Shown: in pieces, positions 1-12,689 of the stretch
Numbering within the stretch: position 1 is the first letter of the stretch
How the letters are laid out: every line of letters starts with the position of its first letter
Assembly (NCBI GenBank): GCA_963693305.1
Contig: OY855906.1
Span: 16,314,661 to 16,378,660 of the forward strand
Source of the DNA: Meandrina meandrites
Taxonomy: Eukaryota; Cnidaria; Anthozoa; Scleractinia; Meandrinidae
Direction: 5' to 3'
Length of the DNA stretch: 64,000 nt
Translations under genes and position numbers: made by a program
Notes under the pieces: generated by a model
What the model saw: only the letters and a program-made list of their open reading frames with translations
Database searches by the model: none
What the model was told of the DNA's origin: nothing

Positions 1-280
1 ATGATTTTGTCAGCTGTGCTGCTGCAATAGTAAGACGACCTACTCAGACCTTTACAGAACTGAATGTTGATCAATCACGAGATCGAACAATGCACTTTTA
101 AGTGTGGTCACTCGGATTGGCTCAATTATTATGGAATTAAAATCCCTTCGAGGAACGGAACTATTTCCATTTTCATCCACTGAGGTGAATTTTTCCGCTT
201 GCGAGTAATTAATAGCTGTGGAGAAACAGACAGCTGAGAAACGAGGATTACAGCATGCTGCTGAAAACATATGAATAAAT

Positions 281-466
281 GGCCGTTTTTATACTAGAGA
301 CGCGTTACCCGTCTGGACGAGCTTCGGCAAATATTTTGTAATTCGTCCGGTTATCCGTCTCTAGTATAAAGACGGGCAAAAGACGCGTTACCCGTCTAGA
401 TGAGCTACTTTTCGAAATCCGTCGTTCAAGACGCGTTTCAAAAAGTAGCTCGTCTAGACGGGTAAC

Positions 467-497
<31 letters not shown>

Positions 498-572
498 GAT
501 AACCGGACGATTTGCAAAATGTTTGCCGAAGCTCGTCCAGACGGGTAACGCGTCTCTAGTATAAAAACGGCC
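281..572. mobile_element. Near-perfect palindromic fold-back element (MITE-like), 292 bp
   Basis: The element begins GGCCGTTTTTATACTAGAGA and ends with its reverse complement. Almost the whole length folds on itself, and the motif GACGCGTTACCCGTCT recurs inside both arms, so it is a nested palindrome. It has no coding capacity. It is flanked by AAT on both sides, too short to be sure of a target-site duplication. This is a non-autonomous DNA element by structure; the superfamily is unknown. Confidence 0.85.
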
Positions 573-2535
573 AATGTTGTAAATGAGTGGTTGAAACTGT
601 TACTCACAACTTTGAGGACTCCGTACATTCATACTTTCGTATTCAACTGGTTAACAGGATAGGAGAAACTTGTGTATATTGTCGTGAATTGTACCAGCAC
701 TCGCTGGGTTAAAGCAGACAATTTAACTATTCACTCTACAGCAGCAAGCAATCCTTTATTTCTGTTTACCTTTTTTTTTTTTATTTTAAAAAAAATGTTT
801 ATAGCTGATAACATGCAAAGTGTGGCTACGAAGAAACAAAGAAAATGAATGTAAGGAGATTCTAAATGCTCACCGAAAAATCAACGTTTGCGTGATTTGT
901 GTGAACAGTTCCAAGTGGCCCATTTATTAATAAGGAACAAAAGGACTCTCAAATTGTTGACCACAAATTATTTTGTTTGTAAAGTTTGTTTTCCATGTCT
1001 CGGCAAAAAAAGATATGCTTATATATATTTTACATTGAATGACAAGCATGTGACAACCCTCTAATTTGACTAGTAAAATTTTAGCCCTTCTTACAAAAAT
1101 ATCAGCGATAGCGCTTTTGTGATTGCAGCAGTTGTCTTCGTGTGGCCCATTTTTCGTGGAATTCGCATCCGCTCTTAAGTAACAAAAGCCCCTTTACCGC
1201 GGAATTTGCACCCCTCGTAATTATCAAAAGGTTCGTTACGCCGTTGATCGCTAATTGTTCTGTTTATGCTGAAGTTGTTTATTCCGCTTACTATTTTTGC
1301 TTAAAGCATCCTGTTTATTCACCTTGGATGACCTGGACTTGAAACCGTATTTATTGACACCCATTCTTGCCCAAATAACAGGAATATGTTCTATCAGTTT
1401 ACCTGCTATGGAATTTCCATCCGCTTATCAGAGGCTAAAGTCCGTTCCGTCGGTCAGTGGCCACTAATTACCCTGTTGTCCTTTCGGTATTAGCAGCATC
1501 CTGTGTCTTTGGCTAACATGATACTGAAATGACGATGACGCTAAGAGGCTAGAAAGATTAACTTGTGCAATAGAAGCAATTAAATCGGTAAACTGGTATT
1601 ACAAAGCAGATTACCTTATATTTAATGTTGCGTTTATGACGAAATCAAACTATGCTATCGACTGCATAGATTTGCCAAAAAGACATTTCTAATAAAGACA
1701 GCAAACCAGACTTGTCGTATTTTAGGGGTGTTTCAGCTCCTACTGTATTAAACCAATTTGGAATTTTTTCAACATAAAATGCTGTGAATTTAATTTCTGA
1801 ACTTTGTTGTCCAGGTCGTTAAGGAATATTTGGGAATGACAGAGTTGTTTTGAGAGCTGCTATACGAATAACACACCAAGAAAACGTTGTCGATTATGAG
1901 TAGATTTCACGATTTTCAAGATTTTGAGCTTTGTGTACGAAATAAATCGAAAGCATTAAAAAAAATTAAGTAAAAAAGAAATTAATCGAAATAAATGGGT
2001 TTTAAGCCAAGCTATTCAAATGGAAGTGAGATGAGGCGATCAAACAAGGACAAACAACAACTTAAAACGTACGAAGCAGCATACATGAAGCCATCTTCGA
2101 CGCCGGCTTAAAAGAAAGGCGAAAGGAACGTCATTCATTTGATGTTCAAAGCAAAGAGCTAATTACAATGCTCAAACTACGCCCTCAATTGATGCATTCC
2201 TTCCCTTTGTCACCCAGCAAATGAGTCAATGAGTCACGAAATCAAACGACAAAGAGGCTCATTAACATACTCAAACTAATCCCGCCCTCCGTCTGATTGG
2301 CATTTGGTTCCTTCTTGTGATTATTTTAAAGAAATCAAGACCGCACTGGACTAAATCATCGAAATCATCGTGCACTGGAACACGCTTAAAGGTATAGTTC
2401 TGATCGTTAGAGTTTTTTATTCTTTTACAAGCGCGGCCAACGAGTTTAACGTATAACTTGGTACTACCAAAAGCAACACTTGCTAATGGTCTAAAGTAAA
2501 CCATGTTTTCCTCTTGACGCCTTTCAGAGATCATC
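573..2535. other. No gene seen; AT-rich non-coding DNA
   Basis: No open frame here has both plausible splice borders and a recognisable protein. Short homopolymer runs occur near 770-795. The end of this stretch may hold the promoter and 5' UTR of the small gene that starts at 2,536; a CAG directly before the AGATCATC leader (about 2,527) could be the acceptor of a 5' UTR intron. Confidence 0.5.
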
Positions 2536-3873
2536 ATGGCGGGTGCACAAGCTGGGCTTGAGGTTCTGAACAAGGCGCTAGCAGTTGGGATGAATGGTCA
2601 GTACCACAAACTCGCTTTATTAGGAATTCCTACTTCCTAAAATACTAAACCAGTAAAACAAACCTATAACCTTGAATAACACCCTTCAAAATATGGCATT
2701 AGTCCATTTGCAGAAATGTCTTATGATCGTTGTCGCCATTTGTTTTTTCGGTGGGCTAAAATTTCCTGTCGCAGAAAAGATTTTATGCATGCGTTGTTCG
2801 GACTGACTCAGCCTCGTAGCCAGACCTTTCTGATAACTGAGGCAGTTGCGAAGAGCCGAAGCTAGGGGGTCAACTTTCGAAGTTCTAGAAGCCCGGAAAT
2901 GCCATTTTTAGGTGATACAGAAAAAGGCAATTTTTTCATATTAACTTCTTACTGGAACTTGAAAAAAAATTATTATTTCAAGATTTTGATCGAGGCAGGG
3001 GCCTCGGTTCGGCTGTTATTACTAGCCTACGGTCCTGACTGTGTAGTAGCTAGTATAGGCAGTGAACCATTTCATCTCTGATACTGTCAGTAAAGTTACA
3101 GGTTGAGCGTAGAATGTGACTGACTCATACAATGACAACATCATTCTAGGCGTTCGGAAAGCTGGCTGTCCAGTTACAAAGCGGCTGTGATTGAGGTGTC
3201 ACATTTTTTAAGACTGTCTGTGCCTTTTGACACAATTATATGTCCTCATATGCAGCTAGCCAGCTTATGTAAAGGAAAAATTCGTTTGATATGAGTCAAA
3301 TTACGATCAATATTAGCTAATATCTCATCTTTTCAGCTTTGGACAACATTTCTGAGTACTACTATGAAAACGAGGCAATGATTGCTTGGTGGAATGACTG
3401 GAAAGCGAGAGACCAAAGGGCCCGAATCGAGAAAACTTTCAACCACGGTCGCTTCTCCAGGGAAAAACGAACTTTAGGTTTGTTATTGTTAATGATGCTA
3501 TCTTTGTTTCATTCTCACTGTGGTATTTATCCTTGTGTATGAGTCTCCGCTTCCCCTTCACTCGTTTTGTCGCTGGATCTTTGTATTTCTTTCTCCTCGG
3601 CAATCACGAAGCCTGAAACAAAATAGGGTGATCTTGGTTTTTGTTTTAAAAAAACAAAATCAAAAATAAGACAAATAAAATAATCGCAAAGCCTACCAAG
3701 GATGTGAACAGATGATTCAAGAGTATAATCCTCGGCGTCGCACTGCTGAAGGTTTTTTGTCTTGCTTTTAGTTGACACCAGTGGCTTTATCTTTTTCAGG
3801 TATTGTCAATGGCAGATGGTACTGTTGCTTTACCCAAGCAGGCTTGCGGGCCAAAGGGCAGCCTCTTGACTAG
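2536..3873 (+). CDS. Candidate small three-exon gene, 91-aa protein of unknown function
   Basis: I do not recognise this protein. Three exons join in a consistent frame: exon 1 at 2,536-2,596 (ATG in a good context, ATCATCATGGCGG; donor G|GTCAGT), exon 2 at 3,337-3,477 (acceptor TTTTCAG|CT; donor TTTAG|GTTTGT) and exon 3 at 3,800-3,873 (acceptor TTTTTCAG|GT; stop TAG). Both introns are phase 1. The product starts MAGAQAGLEVLNKALAVGMN, then has an acidic/aromatic patch (SEYYYENEAMIAWWNDWK), a basic stretch rich in Arg and Lys (about residues 40-68), and a short C-terminal part with paired Cys (RWYCCF). There is no signal peptide, membrane segment or known domain. An AATAAA lies about 420 bp after the stop. 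Splice fit and phase are seen in the sequence; that the gene is real is an inference. Confidence 0.5.
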
Positions 3874-5559
3874 TGAATAGCTGGGTGTATTTGCGAAAAG
3901 ATTACAGCAGTGAAAGCAGAGTGCCAATATAACATTAGAAATAGAAAGACAGATTCCTTTTGTAGCAGAGAATTCCAAAATGTTTCTGTGGAGTGCAAAC
4001 GCAAACTGTTACGTGGATAAAAATGTTTTGCCATGCACAATGAATCCATGACTTACAATATTCAGAAAGGGTAATTTTGGTTCATGTCTTGACTCATTAA
4101 TCGTTAAGTGCCTGACATCCGTAAACTTTTCCCCAACCACAAGCAAATAGACATAGGAATTCATATCGAGATTTTCAACCAAAACCGATGCCACCACGGA
4201 TATAGATGCTGTTGGCTTAGCTGCTTATTGGTTTTGTATTTTATCTGTATTTCATCTGCCAATCATTGCTGTTGCTGTAATTACGCTTCTAATAAAACTT
4301 TAATTGTTATGTTCAGAGTCTTCACTTTAATTTGAATCCTCCAACATAATAGAAATAGTTATTACACAATTACTAATTCTATTGTTTCCTTTCGTTTAGT
4401 TTTGACTATTTAGCACAAATTGTTACAGTTGATGTTGTCTTGGGACATCTCCCTCAAACCCAATTTAAACCAACCCTTGTAAACTTAAGCTTTCTAACAA
4501 TAGTAAGTCCCTTCTCCCCTCCAATAATATGCCTATAAAGTGTTTACACTTTATACTAAGGATTTCATTATATTTTGGTGTTTAAAAGCTATCCCCAAAC
4601 ACCACACTAGTCTAACAGCTGTTTTAGGGCTCTGAATATACCTTTTTACTGCATATACATTTTTCCAAATTGCTAAGCTATTTTCTTCATTTTGTGTTAG
4701 TTTTGTTACTACCATAATACTAGGTGCTTTTTTCGTTTATATAGTTCCAAACTTTAATATAATAGTTTTCTGCCTGTCCCAACGAGAAAAATTGTAACTC
4801 TTGGCCATGAATCCAATGAAATGACGACATGCTAATAAACAGAGCAAAACTGAACAAAATGTTTGTATTAGATTTGGAAACAATCATTAAACACAGGCTG
4901 CAAGTTAAAGAAATGTGGCCATTTCTTTGCTACTAGTTCACAAAAACAGCGATAATTTACAATGTCAGCTAACATTCCTTCAGTTTTTAACTTTCAGTAT
5001 GATCTATCTGGATCTGTATTTCGTGAACTTGTTGTTTCTCCCATGATTGCATATTTTTATGTGAAATTTTGTCATTGAGAAATTCAGATGAGGAATGTTC
5101 AAATATCAGAGAGCAGATAGTTAGCCTTCCATAAAATATGGTTTAGAAGGTAGTGGTTAAGGGCGTGTCTTGAGGTTGATTTCATGTTTATTTGTAGCCC
5201 TGTGCAGAACATCAGACAACGTCACATTGACGCCTCGGTTTTCTCCTTTTATTTACCAGTCAAGAATTTTAAAACAAAAAAGGCTTCACTTAGGGGTATT
5301 AGGTCGCGATATTTGTACATGGGATCAGCCGGCAGTAATTTTCATTTTGTCACGTTTAACAATATTGTGGAGCGTATTATTTATCTCCTTGTCAGTCACA
5401 GCATCTTAGTCTTTCTTCCGGGTGGGGGGTTCAAACCATTTCCCTTCCATTCATCATTTTTGACAGAAAAGGTATACCCATTTCATGTGCCGTACATAGA
5501 AAAATGGTACTCTTTCACATACATCAGCCGAGGTCTTTCACAAAGACGTATGGTCCTCC
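3874..5559. other. Non-coding; likely 3' UTR then repeat-like DNA
   Basis: The first part may be the 3' UTR of the small gene. From about 5,170 there is an open frame of 128 codons with no splice support; its phrases around 5,460-5,530 read like a dispersed coral repeat rather than a protein family, so I do not call a gene. Confidence 0.4.
4291..4296 (+). promoter_or_regulatory. Possible polyadenylation signal AATAAA
   Basis: A canonical AATAAA lies on the + strand 418 bp downstream of the stop codon of the candidate small gene. It would give a 3' UTR of roughly 440 bp. In AT-rich DNA this hexamer is common by chance. Confidence 0.3.
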
Positions 5560-5790
5560 AAGGTTATTGAACAATCCGCACTTGCCTTGCGCAAGGCAAA
5601 CGCTACCGATAGCTTTAAAAGGGGCCTTAAACGTACCTCTTTAAACATTTTGTGGACAGCTGCTCAATGTTTTTGTAACTATTGGAAATGGAACTGTAGA
5701 TAGATTTTACTGTTGACTGTATTGTTTTCACACATTTATTTGTTAAGCGCCATGAGCATAGGAATGGCGCAATTATTATTATTTTATTTG
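5560..5790 (+). mobile_element. LINE 3'-end remnant
   Basis: A short frame reading SFKRGLKRTSLNILW resembles the extreme C terminus of many non-LTR retrotransposon polyproteins. It is followed by a small stem-loop (GCGCCAT ... ATGGCGC at about 5,747-5,770) and an ATT-rich tail, the usual 3' end of several LINE families. No reverse transcriptase domain is left. The match is by recall of pattern only. Confidence 0.35.
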
Positions 5791-5946
5791 ATTTTTAATA
5801 AACAAACTTTATTGAGTACTTTTCATACAAACTTGAATCTTCCCATGAGATAATTTCAGTAAAAATTTCTACATGCTCTAAGCTTCTATGTACACAAGTT
5901 ATAATATCGCAAATTGAGGTGAATTATTTGCAAAATATATATATCT

Positions 5947-5975
5947 TATTAGACGTTTTGTTGTGTAGTATCACC

Positions 5976-6013
<38 letters not shown>

Positions 6014-6083
6014 GTAGGGCGAGTCAAAATACAAGCAACGAGTAAAAATTCTCGGCGATACTACACAACAAAACGTCTAATAA
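5947..6083. mobile_element. Fold-back repeat, about 137 bp
   Basis: The ends TTATTAGACGTTTTGTTGTG and its reverse complement enclose a near-continuous hairpin whose centre is GAGCCCGTAGGGCGAGTC. Further inverted matches (ATTATCCAACA at 6,089 and GTTGGATAAC at 6,337) suggest that it is the core of a larger element ending near 6,350. Confidence 0.75.
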
Positions 6084-6382
6084 GAAATTTATTATCCAAC
6101 AAGCCAAAATGTTATGTAAACTAGACAAAGCGGGCGAATTTCGCGGATATTTATTTGCCGCGAATGCGTGACAGAAGTATGCGAAGCGGAACGGAATTGG
6201 CGCAGGATATCCAGCTAACGGATTGGTCAAGAGCACGAGAACACGTCAAAAACCTGTCTAACCAGTTCTCTGGAGTACAAACATCGTGTGATATTTGTAC
6301 TCGTTTTGGGCGTTATTTGTACTCTACGAAGCAGTGTTGGATAACAAATAAACTTATCTACATATTTTTGTTACATATTACA

Positions 6383-6391
6383 TATTATTAC

Positions 6392-6439
<48 letters not shown>
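6383..6439. repeat. (ATT)n microsatellite
   Basis: About 19 nearly perfect ATT units, adjacent to the fold-back region upstream. Confidence 0.95.
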
Positions 6440-6987
6440 ACGCCTACAGAAGGGATACTACACCTCTTTTCTTAATTTTTCGCTTGAATATCCCCTTTAA
6501 ATACTTCAATGAATCGCGTTCGGCGGTTCTGTTCAAGATATTTTGAAAGGTCTTTTTAAATACCTAAAGGGTAGCTATATAGTTTTCCCTAAATTTTCTA
6601 TACTCCAACTCGTGAAATCCCGACCTTTTTACATTCCTCCAGCCTGAAGAAAAGTGCCCCTTTGGGCGGAGCCTTCCCGTATAGTCCACTGTATAGAGTA
6701 GCGCCAGGATCTGTCTTGTATTGTCATTTTACTCGGTTATTCAAATGGGTTTTATTTGGTTACGTTAACAAGGTCTGATCTTACGTTTGAGTGGGGGTGG
6801 GGTCGAGTGAAACTGGTTGGTTAAGCATTGTTGACGAGCACAATATGGACTTTCGTAGGTGATGTTTGGAATGGGGAGTTTAAAATTTCTCGCACCGTAG
6901 GTGGTTTTGTACAATACAATGTTAGTAATAATAGCGGAGCTCCTGCGCGCGAAGCGCGCCAGCGAAGCACCATGGGTAAGAAATTTT

Positions 6988-8279
6988 GGTAAACCCTAGC
7001 CTGCGTAGCAAGCGTTCCCGTACGAGCGAAGTGCTGTGTGTCGCGTGCGAGCGAAGATTCTAGTCGCGCGAAAATTGGGGCGAGAGCAAAAAAGGGAAAG
7101 GAGCGGGGAGAGGGTGGGGCAGCGAGGGAACGCTTGCAAGCAAACCCCACGATTCTGAAAAACCCGTTCGCCCACGAACGGGGCTTCTGATTGGTGCGGC
7201 GCGGTCATGCTGATTGATAAGTGTATCAAATTCACCTGATTGATATGAACCAGGGCGCGAAATAATATTCGAGCGTGACTCGGGCGACAAGGACAAAACG
7301 TTTAATTGTTCGAATCGCTCTAGCTTCGATAAACTAGATCTGAGCTCAGCGGAATTCGCTTGTTCTCTGAAGATGGACCAACGTAGGATATTATATGCCA
7401 TCAATTTGTGTATTGATTGTGCCTGTCTGATGGATTTGGCAAAAGCTTTTAACATTCTTCAGCTCAGTTGTGTGTGTGCGAAGGAAAACGGCAAGGAGGA
7501 ACATGTTTTGCCAGCATTAATTGGCAACTTCAACTTAGATTTCCGAGTCGTTTTACTTATCCTGACGTGAAAGAAGCCGGCGGCGACTCATACTTTGTTT
7601 TGGTCGTTTTGCAAAATTTAACGCCAGCCAATTTGCTCACGCTGACAGTTTTCAAAACAACCGCTTCCAGTGCGGACGCTAAACAGTTTTAAATAAATTT
7701 TCCCCCGTAGGACAATATAATACCGTTAAACTGCTAAACTGTATCAACCTCACGAAAACCTGCTCTTTAAGCCGAACATTCTACTAATTATTTAAAAGCT
7801 CCAGACAAACTATAGAGTGCTTTTGTGATTTCCCTTTGCGAGTTTCCGGCCGATTGAAATGTGAGCGGTCTTGTTCGGCACTCAAAATTGTTCTGTTTTA
7901 AATTTAAAGTGTTGACACCATCACTTTCGCTAGATGGAAAGCGCTTCTTTTATTCCCCGAAAATTTGAAGTATTTTGGCTTTTAAAAAGGCATTTTGAAG
8001 CTAAATGATGCTGTTGTGTGACTCACTGAAAAATAGCGCCATTGACAAGTTGTCAATCTATGAGTGAACTCACCCGTGAAGAAATCGGTGGGCGTTTTTC
8101 AGAATCGTGGGGTTTGCTTGCAAGCGTTCCCTCGCTGCCCCACCCCCTCCCTGCTCCTTTTCCTTTTTTGCTCTCGCCCCAATTTTCGCGCGACCAGAAT
8201 CTTTACTCGCGGGAGTCCTCGCGGGATACATAGCACTTCGTTCGCACGGGAACGCTTGCTACGCAGGCTAGGTAAACCC
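6988..8279. mobile_element. Element with long terminal inverted repeats (about 200 bp), 1.3 kb
   Basis: The left terminus (6,988-7,187) and right terminus (8,085-8,279) are inverted copies. Both contain CTAGCCTGCGTAGCAAGCGT and a tract reading GGGGCGAGAGCAAAAAAGG on one strand. The interior of about 900 bp has open frames but none matches a transposase that I know. It is therefore a probable non-autonomous DNA transposon. The target-site duplication could not be fixed by eye. Confidence 0.65.
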
Positions 8280-8310
8280 ATGAGGGCGAGAAAATTTGGT
8301 AGTCACGTGA

Positions 8311-8395
8311 CCGTACGAGCGTCCGTACGAGCGTCCGTCCGAGCGTCCGTCCGTACAGACTCTGGGGGAGGGGGAGGTGGAGGGGGAGGGGAGTC
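8311..8395. repeat. GAGCGTCCGTAC minisatellite and GGGGGAGG tract
   Basis: Four to five copies of a 12-base unit GAGCGTCCGTMC are followed by a purine-rich GGGGGAGG stretch. It is non-coding by appearance. Confidence 0.8.
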
Positions 8396-8755
8396 ACAGG
8401 ACAATTACCGCCTTGGTTACTGTTAAATCTTTGATATTGAACTTCCATGTCATGGTCAATTGACAGCTGTCAAAACAAGGTATCCGCTGACCAGTATCAC
8501 ATGACCATATCGCGGGCTCAGGCGAAGAGCTAATCGAGGTGACGTCTTTTTTGAAAGTTGACCGCTGACCAGGTATTGGTTTTCCAGTTGATCGCGGGCT
8601 CAAGTACTCAGTGTTTTACTTAGCCTGATAATTTTATCATCGCGTAAATTCAGATTTAAATAAAGGGCAAGGTAAATAACCAACAAGCTCTGCTTTTAGG
8701 CTTGGCTAAATCTATTTTAGAAATAATTAGTTTAGTTTTTTTTTCTCATGTTAAA

Positions 8756-10520
8756 TGAATGATCTGGACATTTCATTTCAACTTAAACGAAGCAATTGTA
8801 CGAAAAGGCGGCAAATCTTTGGTACGCCGTTCACCTTTAAAGCTGAATGAAAGATGCGAAGAAAGCTGCTGGCAAACATCGATTTTCGTGAATATTTCTC
8901 GCTTTATTTATTCATCTACATCATGGAAACTTATGCCAAATGATTTAGGACAACCTCTTAACGGGAAGATCCGAAATAATTGCCGATAGGAACATGATAT
9001 ACTGGATAACAAGTCAAAAAGAGCGCGATGTGCAGGGTTCGACCTACGGCTGAGCAAGGCTGAATATCACTGAGTTGAGCTCAAACAAAAGTGAATTTAG
9101 AGCCGATCAAGTTCACTGAAGTAAAGGATAAAAGACTGTTAAAGGCTACAGCGATGGGAAAAGAGAAACTGATGTTTGGTGATAATTCATACAATGTATA
9201 TGTCGGCTGCGTTGGACTAAGCTTGCAACGAATTTGCCGTGTTCGTCTCCGATATTATTGGGCTGGTTTGAAAGCTTCTCCCTGCAGAATTTATAAGCCG
9301 TCTTCAATAATGAGGTAACAAACGTAAATGTATGCACTAAGCATAAGCCTAATTTTATATTGAGAGAATTATACTTCATTCATGAATGAATTTGAAGTTG
9401 TGTCGGTTTTCAGATCTTCACGTAAATATTTATCAAGCCTGTTCATGTTTGTACATTTTACACATTTGTTTAGTAAATATTTTGTTTAGACTAATTATTT
9501 TCAGTTTTAGTTATTGGAGTTAGCTGTGACTGTGGATTTTGAAAACAAATTATTTAGCTTCACGGATCAAAATCGCGATTTCGGCTCGCTTGCATTTGTT
9601 TTGTTTCTCATAATATCACTGCTTGTTAGTGAGTGTGTTGAATTTGCCGGTTTCGTTGCGAGATACCTGTGCTAGGCTGAGTGGGTTCAGACTTAACCTA
9701 CCGCATATTTACTTACCAGAAATGAAGAAAATTCATTCAGTTCTCTACATAAAATTCTCTTAGGTATTTAGCAACGGCAAAACGGGTACGATATTGAAAA
9801 CAGAATTAGTAAATCATGCAACCAAACCGCAACGAAAAGAAGTCGGTTCAAAACAGTCAAAACATCATTGTAAGCTTATTCTAAGTTAGCGTGCACCACT
9901 TTGCAAATCACAAAGTGCTACAATTCTTACACAAACACTGCTTTAAAATGACTTACATAACCGGCACCATCAATTTGCAGTGTTTGTTTTGCCGCCGTGA
10001 TTTTCTCAGTTTGCCGTGGCGTGAGTTCATTTAGTTTACTGTGTTTAGCAGCGAGTTCACTTTGTTTTTCTGTACGTACTTTGTTTTTGCCTTGAGTTGA
10101 TTTTCTTGCCCTAACAGTTTTGTAGTAATCAAAACAAGGTCAAGGTTCTTTTTACATTGAATAACTCATACAGGTCCTAGAGGTGTATTACGAATTAGTG
10201 TACAGTTATCGTTGTAAAAAGTTTTACTAAGATTTGTTTTGCGCATACGTGCGCACGTGAGGAACCCAATAAAGTGCACTCGTCAATTTCAATTTTAGAA
10301 CCTGTCACTAAAGGCAGGAAAATTCAGACGGGTCAATCACGAAATATATTGTCGTCGCTTTCGCCAACAAAATCATGAGGTTTTTTGTACCTATGTGGGC
10401 CATCGTATAAGCTTAGAAATATAGTGTGGTTTCTTATTTGGTAACACTGTAATTTACTCGAGCAAAAAAAAAAAGATAAATGGGAGCTCCGCTTTTAGGC
10501 CTGCCTAAATCTATATATTA
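8756..10520 (+). repeat. 1.75 kb dispersed repeat, copy 1
   Basis: This stretch matches 60,283-62,012 in inverted orientation with scattered substitutions and small indels. It starts GATCTGGACATTTCA and ends near AGCTCCGCTTTTAGGCCTGC. A related motif, AGCTCTGCTTTTAGGCTTGG, lies just outside the left end (8,687), in the same orientation as the terminal one. No intact long frame was found, so it is probably a non-coding transposon or an old duplicated segment. Confidence 0.75.
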
Positions 10521-10943
10521 AGCTTATAATGACCGTTACACAACTCTTTTGAAATGGACGAAGTCGATCTAGTGTGTGAAAAAAGAACTATTATTACTTA
10601 TGTGCTACTCAAGCCCTGTGTACAATGCATGTGTAATCTAGCTTTCTGAGTTATATGAGTATTTACAAATTTTATTGACAGCTTCCTGAAAAGAGTTTTT
10701 CATCAGAATGAAAGCTTATTGTTGTCAGTTTAAATTTGAAACAACATTCAGGATAAACCATTTTGTTTATGGAGGGGGGGTTGGGCAATCACCCAAAAAC
10801 ATTCCTGCACAGCAAAAGTAGAGAAAAAAGTTTAGGCATTGTAAACCAAAGATGAAGCTACATGAGGAAAAAAGTGAAAAAATGTCTTGCACAAACACAA
10901 CACGAAAAAAAAATCGAGCTCAGAAAATTGCCCACTCCTCTCC

Positions 10944-10974
<31 letters not shown>

Positions 10975-10978
10975 ATAA

Positions 10979-11036
<58 letters not shown>

Positions 11037-11949
11037 TAAAATAAAATGGCCCACCTCTTAAAGATTGCTTGATTTTATAACACTTGTGTGAGATACGTCG
11101 ATTAAATTGCCATACATCACTTGTATAATGACAGAGAATCGCATTTTAATCCTGTTTTACTTAAGAGAATACGAAAGCATGTGCAACTGGATCTCTTCCA
11201 TTTAATTGTAATTATATTCTCTTAGAAAAATGTATTTTTTCTAGTCAAAAATAAATCGTTTTATGGCCTTTAACATAACAGTTCTGCTTCAAATGTGTAC
11301 AGGACTGTTTAGAGATATTACATGAAATACAAAGAATTGTACCACAGGCAACCCATCTAACAAGAAGAGCCACGGAACCCTAAGAAGACTCAAGTTTGTA
11401 TGGGAAAGAGACAATTTTGTTTTAAGAGGTATAAATTCGAACGTTTTATGAATGGAGTTGACTTACACTGTTGCTATGCTGTGTTCTTTGTTGTTTGCCA
11501 GCTCCTCAGGTCGATTTAAAGTATTTCGGTGAGTTACTGCTTTGTGAAGTTTTCGAACACTTGTACTTTAAATTCCCAGGCTGGACACAATTATCGATTG
11601 CACTTCACTCGAAGCTCGATGTATTCCATAAAAATGGCCAAATCGCCGCAGAATCACCACCAGTGTAACTTCCGGCAATTTCTCTTTTCGTTCGTTGTTC
11701 CCAGGGTTTCGAGTGCTATATTGAAGTGTAGAAATGTCCTCCGAAGTGCGATCATTACTTCTCTCGGTATGCGTGGCTGGTTCGACCACAATAAAATGGC
11801 GTCAAGTCGACAAAATCGCCCCCAGTCAGGGAGGCGCGTGGCAATACTGTCATCCAAGCGGGCCCCGCAGTGCAATTTGACGTTGATGAAGACTTCATTG
11901 CCCTCCCCGCCTGGTGTCGATTTTGTCGACATAACGCAATTTTGTGTGT
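10521..11949. other. No gene seen; contains poly-C plus (AAT)n tract
   Basis: At 10,941-10,964 there is a poly-C run, followed by A-rich DNA and about 20 AAT units to roughly 11,045. A 154-codon frame at 11,529-11,993 has no recognisable domain and runs into a repeat, so I do not call it a gene. Confidence 0.5.
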
Positions 11950-12689
11950 CGTTTTTGAGGTGGCGCAGGGCCCTCGGGGGTGTTATTTTGTGAAGTTATA
12001 ATTTTATCGATTATGAACACCGATTCCTCTAAAACTTTTCAGGGATACTGAGTGGGGGGGGGGGGGGGGGGGGGGGGAGTGATGGAATTACATCATGATT
12101 GTCACCTTAAGCTTTTACTGTGATGTTTCAAGATTTTAAAGTTAGACTACAGATAATACGATTTTGGGTCCAAATTTTCAACTAGAATAGCGCACCGCAT
12201 TAAATGATTATATAACCTAGTGATAAATCATAACCTCTTTTGTTCCGTGATAGAAGGAAATTCTCGAATTCAAAGGTTGCTAGAAGTTATTTACTTCTAT
12301 TAAAGAGAGAAAAAATTGTGAAATCGAAATTTTGGAAAGTTTATAAATTCGCTTTAAATTCAGTTTATGTTCCTCGTGAGTCAACTCTTAAAATTCTATA
12401 TCGGCGGAGAAAACTTAGACACAAAATTGCAGGTTTTGCCGCTTCCGAAGACCTTCCGAGTCGATGTTTACAACAACGTGCGCTATATTCGAAGATGCGA
12501 ATCTAATTATGATAATTCGCTACGTTCCAGCGCACGGGACACAAAGCTGAGAACAATAACGTATAATTACTTTTACATGTACAAAGAACTTAAAGAAATA
12601 TACAATTCACGAATATTTTATTGTCAGCTTCAGTCGTCGCAGTTCGTATATAAATACATACATAATGATAGCAAGGGTTCTGGGCAACC
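11950..12689 (-). mobile_element. TTAA-type transposon copy (related to 45,439-46,247)
   Basis: The sequence from GAACACCGATTCCT through to GCAAGGGTTCTGGGCAACC shares long blocks with the 809-bp element at 45,439-46,247. It ends directly at TTAA (12,690-12,693), as the other copy does. I could not find its opposite terminus. A 24-bp G run (12,054-12,077) lies inside it. Confidence 0.6.

Noticed and set aside
5184..5570. 128-codon frame
   Set aside because: No splice support or family; its later part reads like a dispersed coral repeat.
11529..11993. 154-codon frame
   Set aside because: No recognisable domain, and it runs into a transposon; length alone is not enough.
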